Part shown: in pieces, positions 45,201-55,000 of the stretch | Layout: each line of letters starts with the position of its first letter | Numbering within the stretch: position 1 is the stretch's first letter | Source of the DNA: Motiliproteus sp036960405 | GTDB taxonomy: Bacteria; Pseudomonadota; Gammaproteobacteria; Pseudomonadales; Balneatricaceae | Assembly: GCA_036960405.1 (NCBI GenBank) | Contig: JBALWS010000003.1 | Span: 39,016-103,015 of the forward strand | DNA: 64,000 bases | Direction of reading: 5' to 3' | Notes under the pieces: generated by a model | The model's input: only the letters and a program-made list of their open reading frames with translations | Told to the model about the DNA's origin: nothing | The model's database searches: none | Translations under genes and position numbers: made by a program

Positions 45201-46110
45201 GGCGCTACGTGACAATGCCGATTGTGCCAAACAGGAATTTGATGGCTTGCTCGAGTCGGATAACCCTGGCCTGCAGGCTGAGCTGAAGTTTGATGTGAAT
45301 GACAATGTTGCCGCGCCGATGATCGCCACCGGTGTCCGACCACAGATCGCCGTTCTGCGTGAGCAGGGTGTAAACGGTCAGATCGAGATGGCAGCGGCGT
45401 TTGACCGTGCCGGTTTCGATGCGGTCGATGTGCATATGAGCGATATTTTGTCGGGTCGCAGAGCGCTGGATGAGTTCAAAGGCCTGGTTGCTTGCGGCGG
45501 TTTCTCCTACGGTGATGTTTTGGGTGCCGGTGAAGGTTGGGCTAAATCGATTCTATTTAATAGCCTCGCCCGTGATCAATTTGAAGCGTTCTTCAAACGC
45601 GACGACAGCTTTTCTCTGGGTGTGTGTAATGGCTGTCAAATGCTATCCAATTTGCATGATCTGATTCCCGGTGCCGAGCTGTGGCCGCATTTCGTCCGCA
45701 ATCACTCCGAGCAGTTTGAAGCGCGGGTGGCGATGGTCGAAGTGCAGGAGAGCGCGTCGATCCTGTTGAGCGGTATGGCCGGTTCGCGGATGCCGATTGC
45801 TGTGGCTCACGGTGAGGGGCAGGCTGAATTTCAAAATACCGGCCACCAGCGTAGTTTGCAGGGTTCGGGCAGCGTGGCGTTACGCTACGTTGATAACCGG
45901 GGTCAGGTGACGGAAACCTATCCCGCCAACCCTAACGGTTCGCCCGATGGCATCACCGGTATCACCACGCCTGATGGTCGCGTCACCATTATGATGCCGC
46001 ATCCGGAACGGGTGTTCCGTGCGGTGCAGAACTCCTGGGCTCCTGCTGAGTGGAAGGAAGACGGCGCTTGGTTGCGGATGTTCCGTAATGCGCGGGTGTG
46101 GGTGGACTAA
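42208..46110 (+). CDS. purL: Phosphoribosylformylglycinamidine synthase PurL
   Basis: A 1300-residue single-chain enzyme converting FGAR to FGAM in purine synthesis. It has an N-terminal domain (LRGAPALSSFR, GTISPWSSKATDIAHNCGL), two AIR-synthase-like halves (KVETHNHPTAI, GAATGSGGEIRDE) and a C-terminal glutamine amidotransferase with the nucleophile in GVCNGCQML and the PHPERVFRA motif. ATG 42208 (MLKLRGAPALS) is chosen over 42163 by homology to E. coli, with AGAGG upstream. Confidence 0.97.
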   Translation: MLKLRGAPALSSFRRQKMLASLQAQVPMVSAVYAEYIHFAELHGTLNDQDQTVLETILRYGPKADVEQLEGELFLVVPRIGTISPWSSKATDIAHNCGLTAVSRLERGVVYYVSSSDELDEMQRQAVMAELHDRMVEAVMTDADQASELFSHAQPKPMSQVDVLGGGGEALAAANRELGLALADDEIDYLVTSFVELGRNPNDIELMMFAQANSEHCRHKIFNASWDIDGEAQEKSLFAMIRNTHQVSGDNVLSAYSDNAAVIAGSEGGRFFPDPQSKQYGYTQEQIQILIKVETHNHPTAIAPHSGAATGSGGEIRDEGATGSGGKPKAGMTGFTVSDLNIPGFEQPWESNYGKPERIVSALDIMVEGPIGGAAFNNEFGRPNLTGYFRTFEQSVNGANGEEVRGYHKPIMIAGGMGNIRDQHVIKTPIEVGAKLICLGGPAMLIGLGGGAASSMSSGTSCEDLDFASVQRENPEMERRCQEVIDGCWQRGENNPIAFIHDVGAGGLSNAFPELVKDGGTGGDFGLRNINNDEPGMSPLEIWCNEAQERYVIAVMPENMAEFEAICQRERCPYAVVGTSTEAHHLTLGDTHFDNKPVDLPMNVLFGKPPKMHRSVERIGYDVAEFDASQINIEEAVERVLKLPAVASKSFLITIGDRSITGQVAQDQMVGPWQVPVADCAVTTAAYDTYAGEAMAMGERTPLALVDGPASGRMAIGETITNMAGARIGQLSDIKLSANWMCAAGHPGEDEKLYDTVKAVGMELCPELGITVPVGKDSMSMRTVWSDDGVDKSVTAPLSLIISGFAPVLDARKTLTPQLRTDSGDTDLLLLDLGNGQNRLGLSALAQVYNQVGQRVPDVDDAAQLSTFFAAIQELNQQGLLLAYHDRSDGGLFTTLAEMAFAGRTGIDLDLDLLASDSSELTAALFAEELGAVVQVKREHTEQLLTEFNAAGLGDCVKVIGSLNDDDSFNICFDDEEVYSQSRTQLQRWWAQTSYQVQALRDNADCAKQEFDGLLESDNPGLQAELKFDVNDNVAAPMIATGVRPQIAVLREQGVNGQIEMAAAFDRAGFDAVDVHMSDILSGRRALDEFKGLVACGGFSYGDVLGAGEGWAKSILFNSLARDQFEAFFKRDDSFSLGVCNGCQMLSNLHDLIPGAELWPHFVRNHSEQFEARVAMVEVQESASILLSGMAGSRMPIAVAHGEGQAEFQNTGHQRSLQGSGSVALRYVDNRGQVTETYPANPNGSPDGITGITTPDGRVTIMMPHPERVFRAVQNSWAPAEWKEDGAWLRMFRNARVWVD

Positions 46111-46172
46111 TCCATCCTTAGCTCGAGCAATAGACGGTGATTTTTTGAGGGGTTTGCAGATAGGGAGTTGTA

Positions 46173-47843
46173 ATGTCGGTTAGACAAAGCCCGGCTTGGA
46201 TGGCCATCGAACAGCACTGTAATGAGGAGCTCAACGGCGTTACGTTGAGCCAGTTGTTCGAGCAGCAGCCCGATCGTTTTGAGCGTTTTTCGGCTATCGC
46301 CGATCAGCTACTGCTGGACGTATCCAAACAGCGCATCAGCGACCAAACCTTGGCGTTGTTGTTGCAGTTAGCGCAGCAGCAACAACTAGCTAGCTGGATC
46401 AAGCAACTATTCAGCGGTCAACCGATCAATGCCTCAGAAGACCGCGCCGCGCTGCATACCGCGTTGCGAGCGCCGCGTGACAGTGATGTGACGGTCGATG
46501 GACAGACGGTCGCTGCCGCGATCCATCAAAATTTCGACAAGATGGCGGGTTTGGTCGAACGCATCCATCAGCATCAGTGGCGCGGTTATAGCGGTAAACC
46601 GATCACCGATGTGATCAACCTGGGAGTAGGTGGCTCGGATCTTGGACCGCTGATGGCCTGCCATGCGCTAGAAGAGTATCGGGTCGACGCGGCGCAAGGG
46701 TTACAACTGCATTTTGTGTCGTCGATCGATGGCTCGCAGCTGTCCGAGCTGCTGAAGCACCTGAATCAAGAAACCACTCTGTTTGTTCTCTCCTCTAAGT
46801 CTTTTACCACTATCGATACTCTAGCTAATGCCGATACGGCTAAACACTGGCTGGAGGAAAAGATCGATAACCCTCAGGTGCTGCTGCAGCAGCATTTTAT
46901 CGGTTGCTCGGCCAGCCCCGAGAAGATGAGCCAATGGGGCATTGCCGAGGCCAACCAACTGCTATTTTGGGATTGGGTTGGCGGCCGTTATTCGATCTGG
47001 TCGGTGATCGGTCTGCCGATTGCGCTCTTGGTAGGGATGGACGGTTTTCGTCAGTTTCTGGCAGGCGCTAATGCGTCGGATCAGCATTTTTGTTCGGCGC
47101 CTCTGGCCAAAAACATACCGGTGTTGCTTGGCTTGCTGGGAATCTGGAATCATAACTTTCTCGGTACCCGCGGTCATGCCGTACTGCCTTACGATGGTCG
47201 GCTCAAATACCTACCCAATTATCTGACCCAACTAGAGATGGAGAGCAACGGCAAGTCGGTTAACCGGCAGGGCCAGCATGTCGATTACGATACTTGCCCG
47301 ATTATCTGGGGTGAGGTCGGATCTAATGCTCAGCATGCGTTCTACCAGCTTTTACATCAGGGAACGCAGCCGGTCAGTTGCGATTTTATCGCACCGGTGT
47401 TGCGCTATCGCGGTAATACCGCCGCTGGAACCCAAGATACCCTGCAGCAACAGCAACAATTAACCCTGGCCAACTGCTTGGCTCAATCGCGGGTGTTGAT
47501 GCTTGGCGATAAAGCACTAAGCGAGCAGGAGCAAGCTCAGTTGACCCGCAACGATCAACGTTATCCGGGTAATCAGGCCTCTACCACATTGCTGATCGAA
47601 GAACTGACTCCCTTTACGCTGGGTCAACTACTGGCGCTGTACGAGCATAAGGTGTTTGTTCAGTCGGTGATCTGGGAGATTAACCCCTTTGATCAGTGGG
47701 GGGTCGAGCTGGGTAAGCAGATTGCTCATCAAGCAGGCAAGGCGATCGAAGATCCGGGTTATCGTTTTGATGAGAGCTCTACCGATGGGCTGTTGGCGTT
47801 TATCCGCAAGGTCCGTGAGTCCTACTCTGGAGAGGAGCGTTAG
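46173..47843 (+). CDS. pgi: Glucose-6-phosphate isomerase
   Basis: A 556-residue enzyme interconverting glucose-6-phosphate and fructose-6-phosphate. Seen: VGGSDLGPLM, SSKSFTTIDT (phosphate loop), the WVGGRYSIWSVIGL signature, MESNGKSV (catalytic Glu), QHAFYQLLHQGT and ELGKQI (catalytic Lys). Ribosome site GGGAGTTGTA. It ends directly against the next gene, suggesting one transcript for glucose-phosphate partitioning with galU. Confidence 0.96.
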   Translation: MSVRQSPAWMAIEQHCNEELNGVTLSQLFEQQPDRFERFSAIADQLLLDVSKQRISDQTLALLLQLAQQQQLASWIKQLFSGQPINASEDRAALHTALRAPRDSDVTVDGQTVAAAIHQNFDKMAGLVERIHQHQWRGYSGKPITDVINLGVGGSDLGPLMACHALEEYRVDAAQGLQLHFVSSIDGSQLSELLKHLNQETTLFVLSSKSFTTIDTLANADTAKHWLEEKIDNPQVLLQQHFIGCSASPEKMSQWGIAEANQLLFWDWVGGRYSIWSVIGLPIALLVGMDGFRQFLAGANASDQHFCSAPLAKNIPVLLGLLGIWNHNFLGTRGHAVLPYDGRLKYLPNYLTQLEMESNGKSVNRQGQHVDYDTCPIIWGEVGSNAQHAFYQLLHQGTQPVSCDFIAPVLRYRGNTAAGTQDTLQQQQQLTLANCLAQSRVLMLGDKALSEQEQAQLTRNDQRYPGNQASTTLLIEELTPFTLGQLLALYEHKVFVQSVIWEINPFDQWGVELGKQIAHQAGKAIEDPGYRFDESSTDGLLAFIRKVRESYSGEER

Positions 47844-49163
47844 ATGCGAGTGTCGGTATACGGGTCGGGACTGACCGCGTTAGTGACCGCCTGGGCGTTG
47901 GCCGATGTGGGGAACGAGGTACTGGTGCGTCCGGCCGACGAGGAGTCGCTGGCCGACCTGTGCCGACTGGAGCTGGCATTTGACGAGCCGGGTTTAACCG
48001 AACGGCTGGAAAAGCAGTTGGCAGTCGGTCGGTTGCAGTGGGCCGAATCCGATTCTCAGGCGTTTTGCCACGGCGAGCTGCATTGCTTGGCGTTGGAGGC
48101 GGATGGGTTATCGTTAGCCGAAACCTTGTTGAGTCAGTTAGCATTGACCGCTACCACACCGATAACGGTGATTAACCAGACCACTTTTCCGGTAGGCACC
48201 ACCGAGCGGCTGCAACAATTGATGCGCCAGGCTCAAGCAGAACACAACCTGAATCAAGATGTGGCCTGCCTGTCGTTGCCGAGTTTTTTGCAGGAAGGGG
48301 CTGCCATTCAAGGGTTTACTCGACCCAGTCGAATTTTATTGGGCATCGATAACGGCTCGGGGTTGGAACTGGCGCGTGAACTACTGCGCCCCTTTAACCG
48401 TAACCATGAACAATGGCTGCTGATGTCGACCCGTGAGGCAGAATTTTCCAAGTACGCCATCAACGGTATGCTGGCGACCAAGCTCAGCTTTATGAATGAG
48501 ATGGCCAATTTGGCCGATCAACTGCAGGTCGATATCGAGCAGGTACGCAAAGGGGTCGGTTCCGATTCGCGAATCGGCTACGACTATATCTACCCTGGAT
48601 GCGGCTTCGGTGGCTTAAGCTTTTCCGAAGACGTGATGCAGTTGGCCGAAACGGTCGAGAGCTGCGTCGAGGATTCTAAGCTGCTGAGTGCGGTACTCGA
48701 GACCAATCGACAGCAGAAAGAACTGTTGTTTCGTAAGCTGTGGCAATACTGGCAGGCGGACTTGGGTGGCAAGACCGTAGCTCTGTGGGGGGCGGCATTC
48801 AAACCGGGGACCGACCGGATCGATAATGCGCCTAGCCTGGAACTGATGCAGGCGCTTTGGGCCCAAGGGGTTAAGGTTCGACTCTATGATCCTAAGGCGA
48901 TGCCTAGAGTCGAGCAGCGTTTTGGAACGCGTAGCGATCTGCGTTGTTGTGACGACCTCTATCAGGCATTAGAAGGTGCCGATGCGTTGTTGATCGTGAC
49001 CGAATGGAAAGAGTTCTGGAGTCCAGATTTTGAGCGGGTAGCTCAGTTGATGCCAAGCCGGCTGATTCTCGATGGCCGTAATATTTACGATCCCGCGTAT
49101 ATGAAATCATTAAGTTTTAACTATATCGGTATTGGCCGTTCGAGCGAGTTTTCGGTCCAATGA
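47844..49163 (+). CDS. UDP-glucose dehydrogenase-like protein with substituted catalytic residues
   Basis: A 439-residue member of the UDP-glucose/GDP-mannose dehydrogenase family, placed directly after pgi and before galU, so UDP-glucose would be the expected substrate. The helix KYAINGMLATKLSFMNE (Lys203, Asn207) and GSDSRIGYDY are conserved. The nucleophile motif GGSCFPKD reads GGLSFSED, putting Ser259 where the catalytic Cys belongs and Glu262 in place of Lys. PEFLREG reads PSFLQEG, and the NAD loop GxGYVG reads GSGLTA. Cys253 lies six residues away. Oxidation to glucuronate is therefore doubtful; a structural, regulatory or different-substrate role is possible. Confidence 0.82.
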   Translation: MRVSVYGSGLTALVTAWALADVGNEVLVRPADEESLADLCRLELAFDEPGLTERLEKQLAVGRLQWAESDSQAFCHGELHCLALEADGLSLAETLLSQLALTATTPITVINQTTFPVGTTERLQQLMRQAQAEHNLNQDVACLSLPSFLQEGAAIQGFTRPSRILLGIDNGSGLELARELLRPFNRNHEQWLLMSTREAEFSKYAINGMLATKLSFMNEMANLADQLQVDIEQVRKGVGSDSRIGYDYIYPGCGFGGLSFSEDVMQLAETVESCVEDSKLLSAVLETNRQQKELLFRKLWQYWQADLGGKTVALWGAAFKPGTDRIDNAPSLELMQALWAQGVKVRLYDPKAMPRVEQRFGTRSDLRCCDDLYQALEGADALLIVTEWKEFWSPDFERVAQLMPSRLILDGRNIYDPAYMKSLSFNYIGIGRSSEFSVQ

Positions 49164-49182
49164 CCTTTTCGGTTCAATGAAC
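49149..49182 (+). repeat. 17-bp imperfect tandem repeat across the dehydrogenase stop codon
   Basis: TTTTCGGTCCAATGACC and TTTTCGGTTCAATGAAC (15 of 17 identical) lie head to tail. The first copy contains the stop of the upstream gene; the second offers an extra ATG in frame with galU. Confidence 0.75.
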
Positions 49183-49197
49183 AATGAAGGAGTGATG

Positions 49198-50031
49198 ATG
49201 AGCAACCAGGTGCGTACCTGTGTATTTCCTGTTGCTGGCTTAGGAACCCGGTTCTTGCCAGCGACCAAGGCGGTACCCAAAGAGATGCTGCCGGTGGTGG
49301 ATAAGCCGCTGATCCAGTACGGCGTTGAGGAAGCGGCCAGCGCAGGGCTGACACGGATCTGTCTGATCAACGGCCGTCATAAGCAGGCGATCGAGAACCA
49401 CTTCGACCGTAACGTAGAGCTGGAAGACAAGATTGCCGGCAGTTCCAAGGCGGAGTTGCTAGCAGGGATCAATCACCTGATCGACAGCTGCCAGGTCAGC
49501 TCCATTCGACAGTTGGAGGCCAAAGGCTTGGGGCATGCGATCGGTTGCGCCGAGCCGCTGGTTGGTAATGAGCCTTTTGCGGTGCTGCTACCCGATGATC
49601 TGTGTGTGAATCCTGAGGGCGATAGCGTGCTGGCACAGATGCTCGAGTTGTATCAGCAATACCAGTGCTCAATTGTTGCCATCGAAGAGGTGCCGATGGA
49701 TCAGGTCGACAAGTACGGCGTGATTGCAGGGGAAGAGGAGGCGCCGGGGATCTACCGGATCAGCTCGATGGTCGAGAAGCCCGCTCGGTCTGAAGCACCG
49801 AGCAACCTAGCGATTATCGGCCGTTATCTGCTGACACCGGATATCTTTGAACTGATCGCTAATACCGAGCCGGGTAAAGGTGGCGAGATTCAGATCACCG
49901 ATGCCTTAATGAAACAGGCTCAGCAGGGACGGGTGATCGGTTATAAATTTGCCGGGCGGCGTTTTGACTGCGGTAGTGTGCCGGGATACGTCGAAGCGAC
50001 CAATTACTGCTTTGAAAATTTCTATCGTTAA
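49198..50031 (+). CDS. galU: UTP-glucose-1-phosphate uridylyltransferase
   Basis: A 277-residue enzyme making UDP-glucose from UTP and glucose-1-phosphate. The nucleotide-binding start FPVAGLGTRFLPATKAVPKEM, the DKPLIQYGVEEA segment, LPDDLCVN and GRRFDCGSVPGYVEA are intact. ATG 49198 lies 5 bases after AAGGAG; earlier in-frame starts at 49132 and 49177 are less well placed. With pgi and the dehydrogenase-like gene it forms a sugar-nucleotide group. Confidence 0.95.
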   Translation: MSNQVRTCVFPVAGLGTRFLPATKAVPKEMLPVVDKPLIQYGVEEAASAGLTRICLINGRHKQAIENHFDRNVELEDKIAGSSKAELLAGINHLIDSCQVSSIRQLEAKGLGHAIGCAEPLVGNEPFAVLLPDDLCVNPEGDSVLAQMLELYQQYQCSIVAIEEVPMDQVDKYGVIAGEEEAPGIYRISSMVEKPARSEAPSNLAIIGRYLLTPDIFELIANTEPGKGGEIQITDALMKQAQQGRVIGYKFAGRRFDCGSVPGYVEATNYCFENFYR

Positions 50032-50095
50032 GCGCTACCGGTTAACGATCATTGGCGGAGCAAGCGGTTAGCTGGCTCCGCCATGTCTGTTGCCG

Positions 50096-50395
50096 TTACG
50101 GCAGCACCTTCTTATACGGCTTGACCACAACCTTGGCGTATACGCCTGCGGCGATGTAAGGGTCTTCATCGGCCCAGCTCTGAGCTGCTTCTAGGGATTC
50201 AAACTCGGCGATCACTAGCGAACCGGTAAAGCCAGCAGGGCCCGGATCTTCACTGTCGATAGCCGGATGCGGACCGGCAACCAGCAGCCGACCGTCGTCT
50301 TTGAGTGCGACCAGGCGCGCGACATGGTCGGGGCGAGCCGCCAGGCGTTTGTCTAACGAGTTCTCGATATCTTCACTGATGATGGCGTAGTACAT
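50096..50395 (-). CDS. yciI: YciI family protein
   Basis: A 99-residue ferredoxin-like fold of the YCII family. MYYAIISEDIENSLDKR, RPDHVARL and DPYIAAGVYAKVVVKPY are typical, with the conserved His in the RPDHV segment and Asp in ADEDPY. The molecular function is not established. It lies 48 bp downstream of yciB on the same strand, the yciI-yciB pairing seen in enterobacteria. Confidence 0.9.
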   Translation of the reverse strand: MYYAIISEDIENSLDKRLAARPDHVARLVALKDDGRLLVAGPHPAIDSEDPGPAGFTGSLVIAEFESLEAAQSWADEDPYIAAGVYAKVVVKPYKKVLP

Positions 50396-50442
50396 AGTGG
50401 CTCTCGTAAGGTTATTATTTGGTTTAGTCGGGTAAGGGTGGG

Positions 50443-51021
50443 CTACTTATCCTGCTCGACGGGTGCGCTGGGATCGGTCGGATCATCATCCCGATTGGTG
50501 ATATGTTTGCTGAGGTAGATCCCTTGCAGAATAATAAACACCAGCGTCAGCCCGAGCATGCCAAACAGCTTGAAGTTGACCCAGGTCTCCTCACTCATCG
50601 TCTTGGCGACATACAAGTTTAAAGCGCCCATCACAATAAAAAACACCACCCAAGCCAAGTTGAGTCGGGTCCAGATTGGGCTAGGCAATTCGACCGCGCT
50701 CTCCATCATACGTTGCACCAGTGTCTTGGCTCCGATGAACTGGCTGCCGAAGAAGGCTACCGCAAACAGCCAGTTGACCACGGTCGGCTTCCACTGGATG
50801 AAGGTTTTGTCCTGTAGTAACACGGTGGCACCGCCGAGTACGACTACCAACCCCAGTGTCACCAATTGCATCTTTTCGATCTTGTGGGTGCGCATCCAGG
50901 TGACCAGCATCTGGATGATGGTGGCGGGGATTAGCACTGCGGTGGCGATGATGATATCGCCAGTATATTTATACACGCCGAAAAAGATCGCGATCGGCAG
51001 AAAATCGAACAGCAGTTTCAT
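50443..51021 (-). CDS. yciB: Inner-membrane septation protein YciB (IspZ)
   Basis: A 192-residue protein with five predicted transmembrane helices. The start MKLLFDFLPIAIFFGVYKYTG at 51021 (split here from the 57 upstream codons that lack family character) is diagnostic, as is FIQWKPTVVNWLF. The C terminus is charged and Asp/Pro-rich. It is linked to cell-envelope and septum integrity in several proteobacteria. It is head to head with the PHP gene. Confidence 0.92.
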   Translation of the reverse strand: MKLLFDFLPIAIFFGVYKYTGDIIIATAVLIPATIIQMLVTWMRTHKIEKMQLVTLGLVVVLGGATVLLQDKTFIQWKPTVVNWLFAVAFFGSQFIGAKTLVQRMMESAVELPSPIWTRLNLAWVVFFIVMGALNLYVAKTMSEETWVNFKLFGMLGLTLVFIILQGIYLSKHITNRDDDPTDPSAPVEQDK

Positions 51022-51162
51022 AAAGGGGTCCAATAGCTGACAGGGGGTATCCTTGTGAGATACCGCTGAGTATAAAGAGTTCCGCTGCACGCGCCTATCG
51101 GCATGCGCTAAAAAGCAGTATCCTCGGCCCTCTTCTTCTATCTTGCCGCTGTAGGTTTTCTT

Positions 51163-52014
51163 ATGCTCCCCGCCATCGATCTGCATAGCCATACCACCGC
51201 CTCCGACGGCGGTCTGTCACCCACCGAGCTGGTTGAGATGGCTGCCGCGAAAGGGCTGCAATACCTAGCGATTACCGATCACGATACTTGTCAGGGGCTC
51301 GATGAAGCCCGTCTGGCGGCCAAGCAGCAGGGTGTCCAGTTGGTCGCCGGGATAGAATTGTCTACTACTTGGGCCAATAGTGGTATCCATGTGGTGGGCT
51401 TAGGAATTGATGATAAGCATCCGGCGATGCTTGAGGCGGTGAGCGAGCAAACTCAAGCGCGTGCGCGGCGCTCGGTTGAAATTGACCAGCTGCTACAGCA
51501 GCGCGGGATGACCGGGGTGATGGAGCGGGCGCGCCAGTTTTCCAGTGGTGATTCGCTGGGACGGCCGCATTTTGCTCGGGCGATGGTTGAGCTGGGTTAT
51601 GTCGAGACCGAACCCGAAGCGTTTAACCGCTATCTGGGCTCAGGCAAGGCGGGGGATGTGCGTTGTCACTGGCCAACGTTGGCAAAGGTGGTGGGCTGGA
51701 TTGTCGATGCCGGTGGCGTCGCGGTGGTGGCTCATCCGCTCAAATACGATCTCAACTGGACCCGTTTGCGGCTGATGCTGGCCGACTTTGTCAAGGCGGG
51801 TGGTGGCGGTCTCGAAGTCAGCTACGGCGGTGAGAACCCGAATCGGGTGATCGATCTGGTGCGTCTAGCACAGAGCTTTAACTTGAAGATGTCGGTCGGC
51901 AGTGACTTCCACCGTCCCGAGTTTCACTGGACCGCGCTGGGCAAGTACCCGCCGCTCAAAGGCGATATCGACCCCGTGTGGACGGCGCTAGGCATCGAAC
52001 TGAAAACAGCCTAA
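51163..52014 (+). CDS. PHP-domain phosphoesterase (RNase AM / YciV type)
   Basis: A 283-residue metal-dependent phosphoesterase. The PHP motifs are DLHSHTTASDG, ITDHDTCQGL, AGIELSTTW, VVAHPLKYD and GSDFHRPEF. The closest family, YciV/RNase AM, trims 5' ends of rRNA and hydrolyses 3',5'-bisphosphate nucleosides. It is divergent from yciB, as in E. coli where yciV lies in the same neighbourhood. No strong ribosome site. Confidence 0.88.
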   Translation: MLPAIDLHSHTTASDGGLSPTELVEMAAAKGLQYLAITDHDTCQGLDEARLAAKQQGVQLVAGIELSTTWANSGIHVVGLGIDDKHPAMLEAVSEQTQARARRSVEIDQLLQQRGMTGVMERARQFSSGDSLGRPHFARAMVELGYVETEPEAFNRYLGSGKAGDVRCHWPTLAKVVGWIVDAGGVAVVAHPLKYDLNWTRLRLMLADFVKAGGGGLEVSYGGENPNRVIDLVRLAQSFNLKMSVGSDFHRPEFHWTALGKYPPLKGDIDPVWTALGIELKTA

Positions 52015-52058
52015 GGCGAGCCGCTACTCGCCTCAGACTATTCGATGAGAGCTGCGAA

Positions 52059-55000
52059 TTAGCGCTGGCGAAGCGCCGCTAACAGCCCTTGCAGCGGGTG
52101 CGGAATCTGCTGCTGATCAATCCGTTTAACTTGGCTGCGACACGAATAACCGGTCGCAACTAGCGTCGGGTTAGCGGTGTCTTCCGTGTTTTGTTTTTTG
52201 GCCGCGTCGATTACGGGGCCCCAGCTCTGGTTGTAGATCTGCTTCGACGTGTCTTGGTTGGCCGCTTCGTGGCCGTATGTGCCGGCCATACCGCAGCAGC
52301 CCAGATTTTGATGTTGCAGCTCCAACCCTAGCGCGGCGAATACCTGTTGCCACTGGCTGATAGAAGCTGGCGCGTTGGTGCGTTCGGTACAGTGCGACAT
52401 CAGCTGGAAGCTCTGCGCCGGTAGTTTCAGCTCGAGTCCTTCAAGTCGCGCGGTTTGGGTGACTAGCCACTCTTGCAATAGCTCAACCTTGGGTAGATCC
52501 ATTTCGGTGAGGGTCTTGGCGTACTCCTGGCGGTAGCTCAGGGTCATAGATGGATCGATGCCGACCAATGGCACACCAAACTGTGCCAGTTTTTGCAACC
52601 GCTCGGCACTGGCTCGAGCGGTACGCTCGAACTGCTTCAGGAAACCGTGAACGTGCAGCGGCTTGCCGTTGGGACTGAATGGGGCAACGAACACTTCGAA
52701 GCCGAGTCGGCGTAGCAGGTCGCAGCTATCGAGCACCAGTGGCGTTTCGAAATAGCTGGTGAAGGCATCCTGTACCAATATCACCGACCGTTGGCGCCGC
52801 TCCTTGGATAGATGCTGCAAGGTCTGCTCGCTGGCCCAGGGGATCTCCAGGCTTTCCAACCCCTGTTTAAGCGAATGGCTGCAGATCTGCGGGCTGTCGA
52901 CCATTGTCAGCTGTTTTTTCATCAGTTGTTGGGCGGTGCTGTTGGTCATCAGCCAGTTGTACGGAGCCGGCCAGCGCGCTAGCCACGGGATCATAAACTC
53001 CAGTGTGCCGACCATGTAGTCTTTCAGCGGTCGCAGGTAGCGGCCGTGGTACAGCTCTAGGAATTCGGAGCGGAACTCGGGCACGTTGACCTTGATTGGG
53101 CACTGCGAAACGCAGGACTTACAGGCTAGGCAGCCCTGCATCGCATCGTAAACTTCGTGCGAGAAATCGTATTCGCCTTGGCGCTTGTTCCAGCTGTTAC
53201 GGATCTTTGAGATCAGATTGTGCCAGGATGGCGCCAGTTTCAATTTGCGACTTTCGGTCTTGGCGTTGCTGCCGCTCTTGCTTAGCAGGCGGAGCCATTC
53301 ACGGACCAGCGAAGCTCGCCCCTTGGGGGAGTGAATACGTTGGCGGGTGCCCTTCCAGGACGGACACATGGCATCGTTAGGGTCGTAGTTGTAGCAGGCG
53401 CCGTTACCGTTACAGGTCATTGCGTCGTGGAACTGCTCGCGCACCGCCACTGGTATCTGGCGGTCATGCTGACCACGAGTGGGAACGCCATCGACACGAT
53501 ACAGCTCGGCCGCACTATCGAGCGGGGTGCAGATTTTCCCCGGATTGAGTTGGTTGCGCGGATCGAAGCCTGCTTTAAGCTGCTGCAGGCAGCGGTACAG
53601 TTCGGGGCCGAATAACTCGGGGGCGTATTCTGAGCGGATTCCCTTGCCGTGTTCGCCCCACAGCAGACCTTTGTATTTGATGGTTAGGGCCACCACCTGG
53701 TCGGTGATGGTGCGGATCTGCTCCTCCTGTTCGGGGTCTTTCATGTCGATAGCGGGCCGCACGTGCAGCACGCCTGCATCGACATGGCCGAACATGCCAT
53801 ATTGCAGCCCCATGCCATCCAGCAGGGCTCGAAACTCGGCGATGTAATCGGCCAGGTTCTCTGGCGGCACGGCGGTGTCTTCGACAAACGGGATCGGTCG
53901 CGCCTCCCCTTGAGCATTGCCGAGCAGGCCCACCGATTTTTTGCGCATCGCCCAGATCTTGTTGATCTCGCTGGCACCGTAAACCACGGTATGGCAGAAA
54001 CTTTTGCCCGGCTGGCCCTGACTGGTGCTGAGCTGATCGGTGAGTTGTTGGACTTGCTGCTTCAGCAATGCTTCGTCGTCGGCGACGTACTCAACCAGAT
54101 TGATGCCTTGAATCGCACGGTCAGCAGTGGCGGGGAAATAGTCGCTGACGCTGTCCCAGACGATATCGCCCATCGCCAAGTTGAGTACTTTGGAATCGAT
54201 AGTTTCGATCGATGAAGGGGCTGCTTTCATCAGGTCCTGAGCATCGCGCAGGGCGTCGTTGAAGCTGTCGTACTGCAGGTTGATCAGCGCAGAGTATTTA
54301 GGAATAGTCAGCACGTTGAGTTTGGCTTCGCCGATAAAAGCCAAGGTGCCTTCGCTGCCGCACAGTAGCGAGTTGAGGTTGAACTTCCCTTGCGCATCTC
54401 TTAGATGGGCTAGATCGTAGCCGGTCAGGCAGCGGTTGAGCTTGGGGAACTTGGCTTCGATCAGCTCGGCGTTATCGTGTTGGATCGCATCGGCCAAACG
54501 GTGCAGTTCGCCGATACGATCGTCACGCTGCTGGATTTCGGCAAGAGCGCTATCGCCGATCGCTTCGGAGTGCCAGCGACTACCATCGAGCAGAACCGAA
54601 TCCAACTCCAATACGTGGTCGCGGGTTTTGCCGTACAAGCACGAACCTTGGCCGCTGGCGTCGGTGTTGATCATACCGCCGATCGTGGCTCGGTTGCTGG
54701 TGGAGAGTTCCGGCGCGAAAAACAGGCCGTAGGGTTTTAGCGCGGCGTTGAGCTGATCTTTGACCACACCGGTCTGAACCCGCACCCAGCGCTCGTCGGC
54801 ATTGATTTCGAGAATCTGGTTCATATGCTTGGACAGGTCGACGATTAGGCCGTCGGTCAGCGACTGACCGTTGGTGCCGGTGCCACCACCACGCGGGCTC
54901 AACACGATGCCATGGAATTCACGTTGATTACTGAGTCGCGTGATCAGCACCATATCGGCCATACTGCGCGGGTAGAGCACCCCTTGCGGTAGCAGCTGGT

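Noticed and set aside
50054..50082. GGCGGAGC/GCTCCGCC hairpin between galU and yciI
   Set aside because: A good 8-bp stem but a 13-base loop and no T tract on either strand, so I do not call it a terminator.
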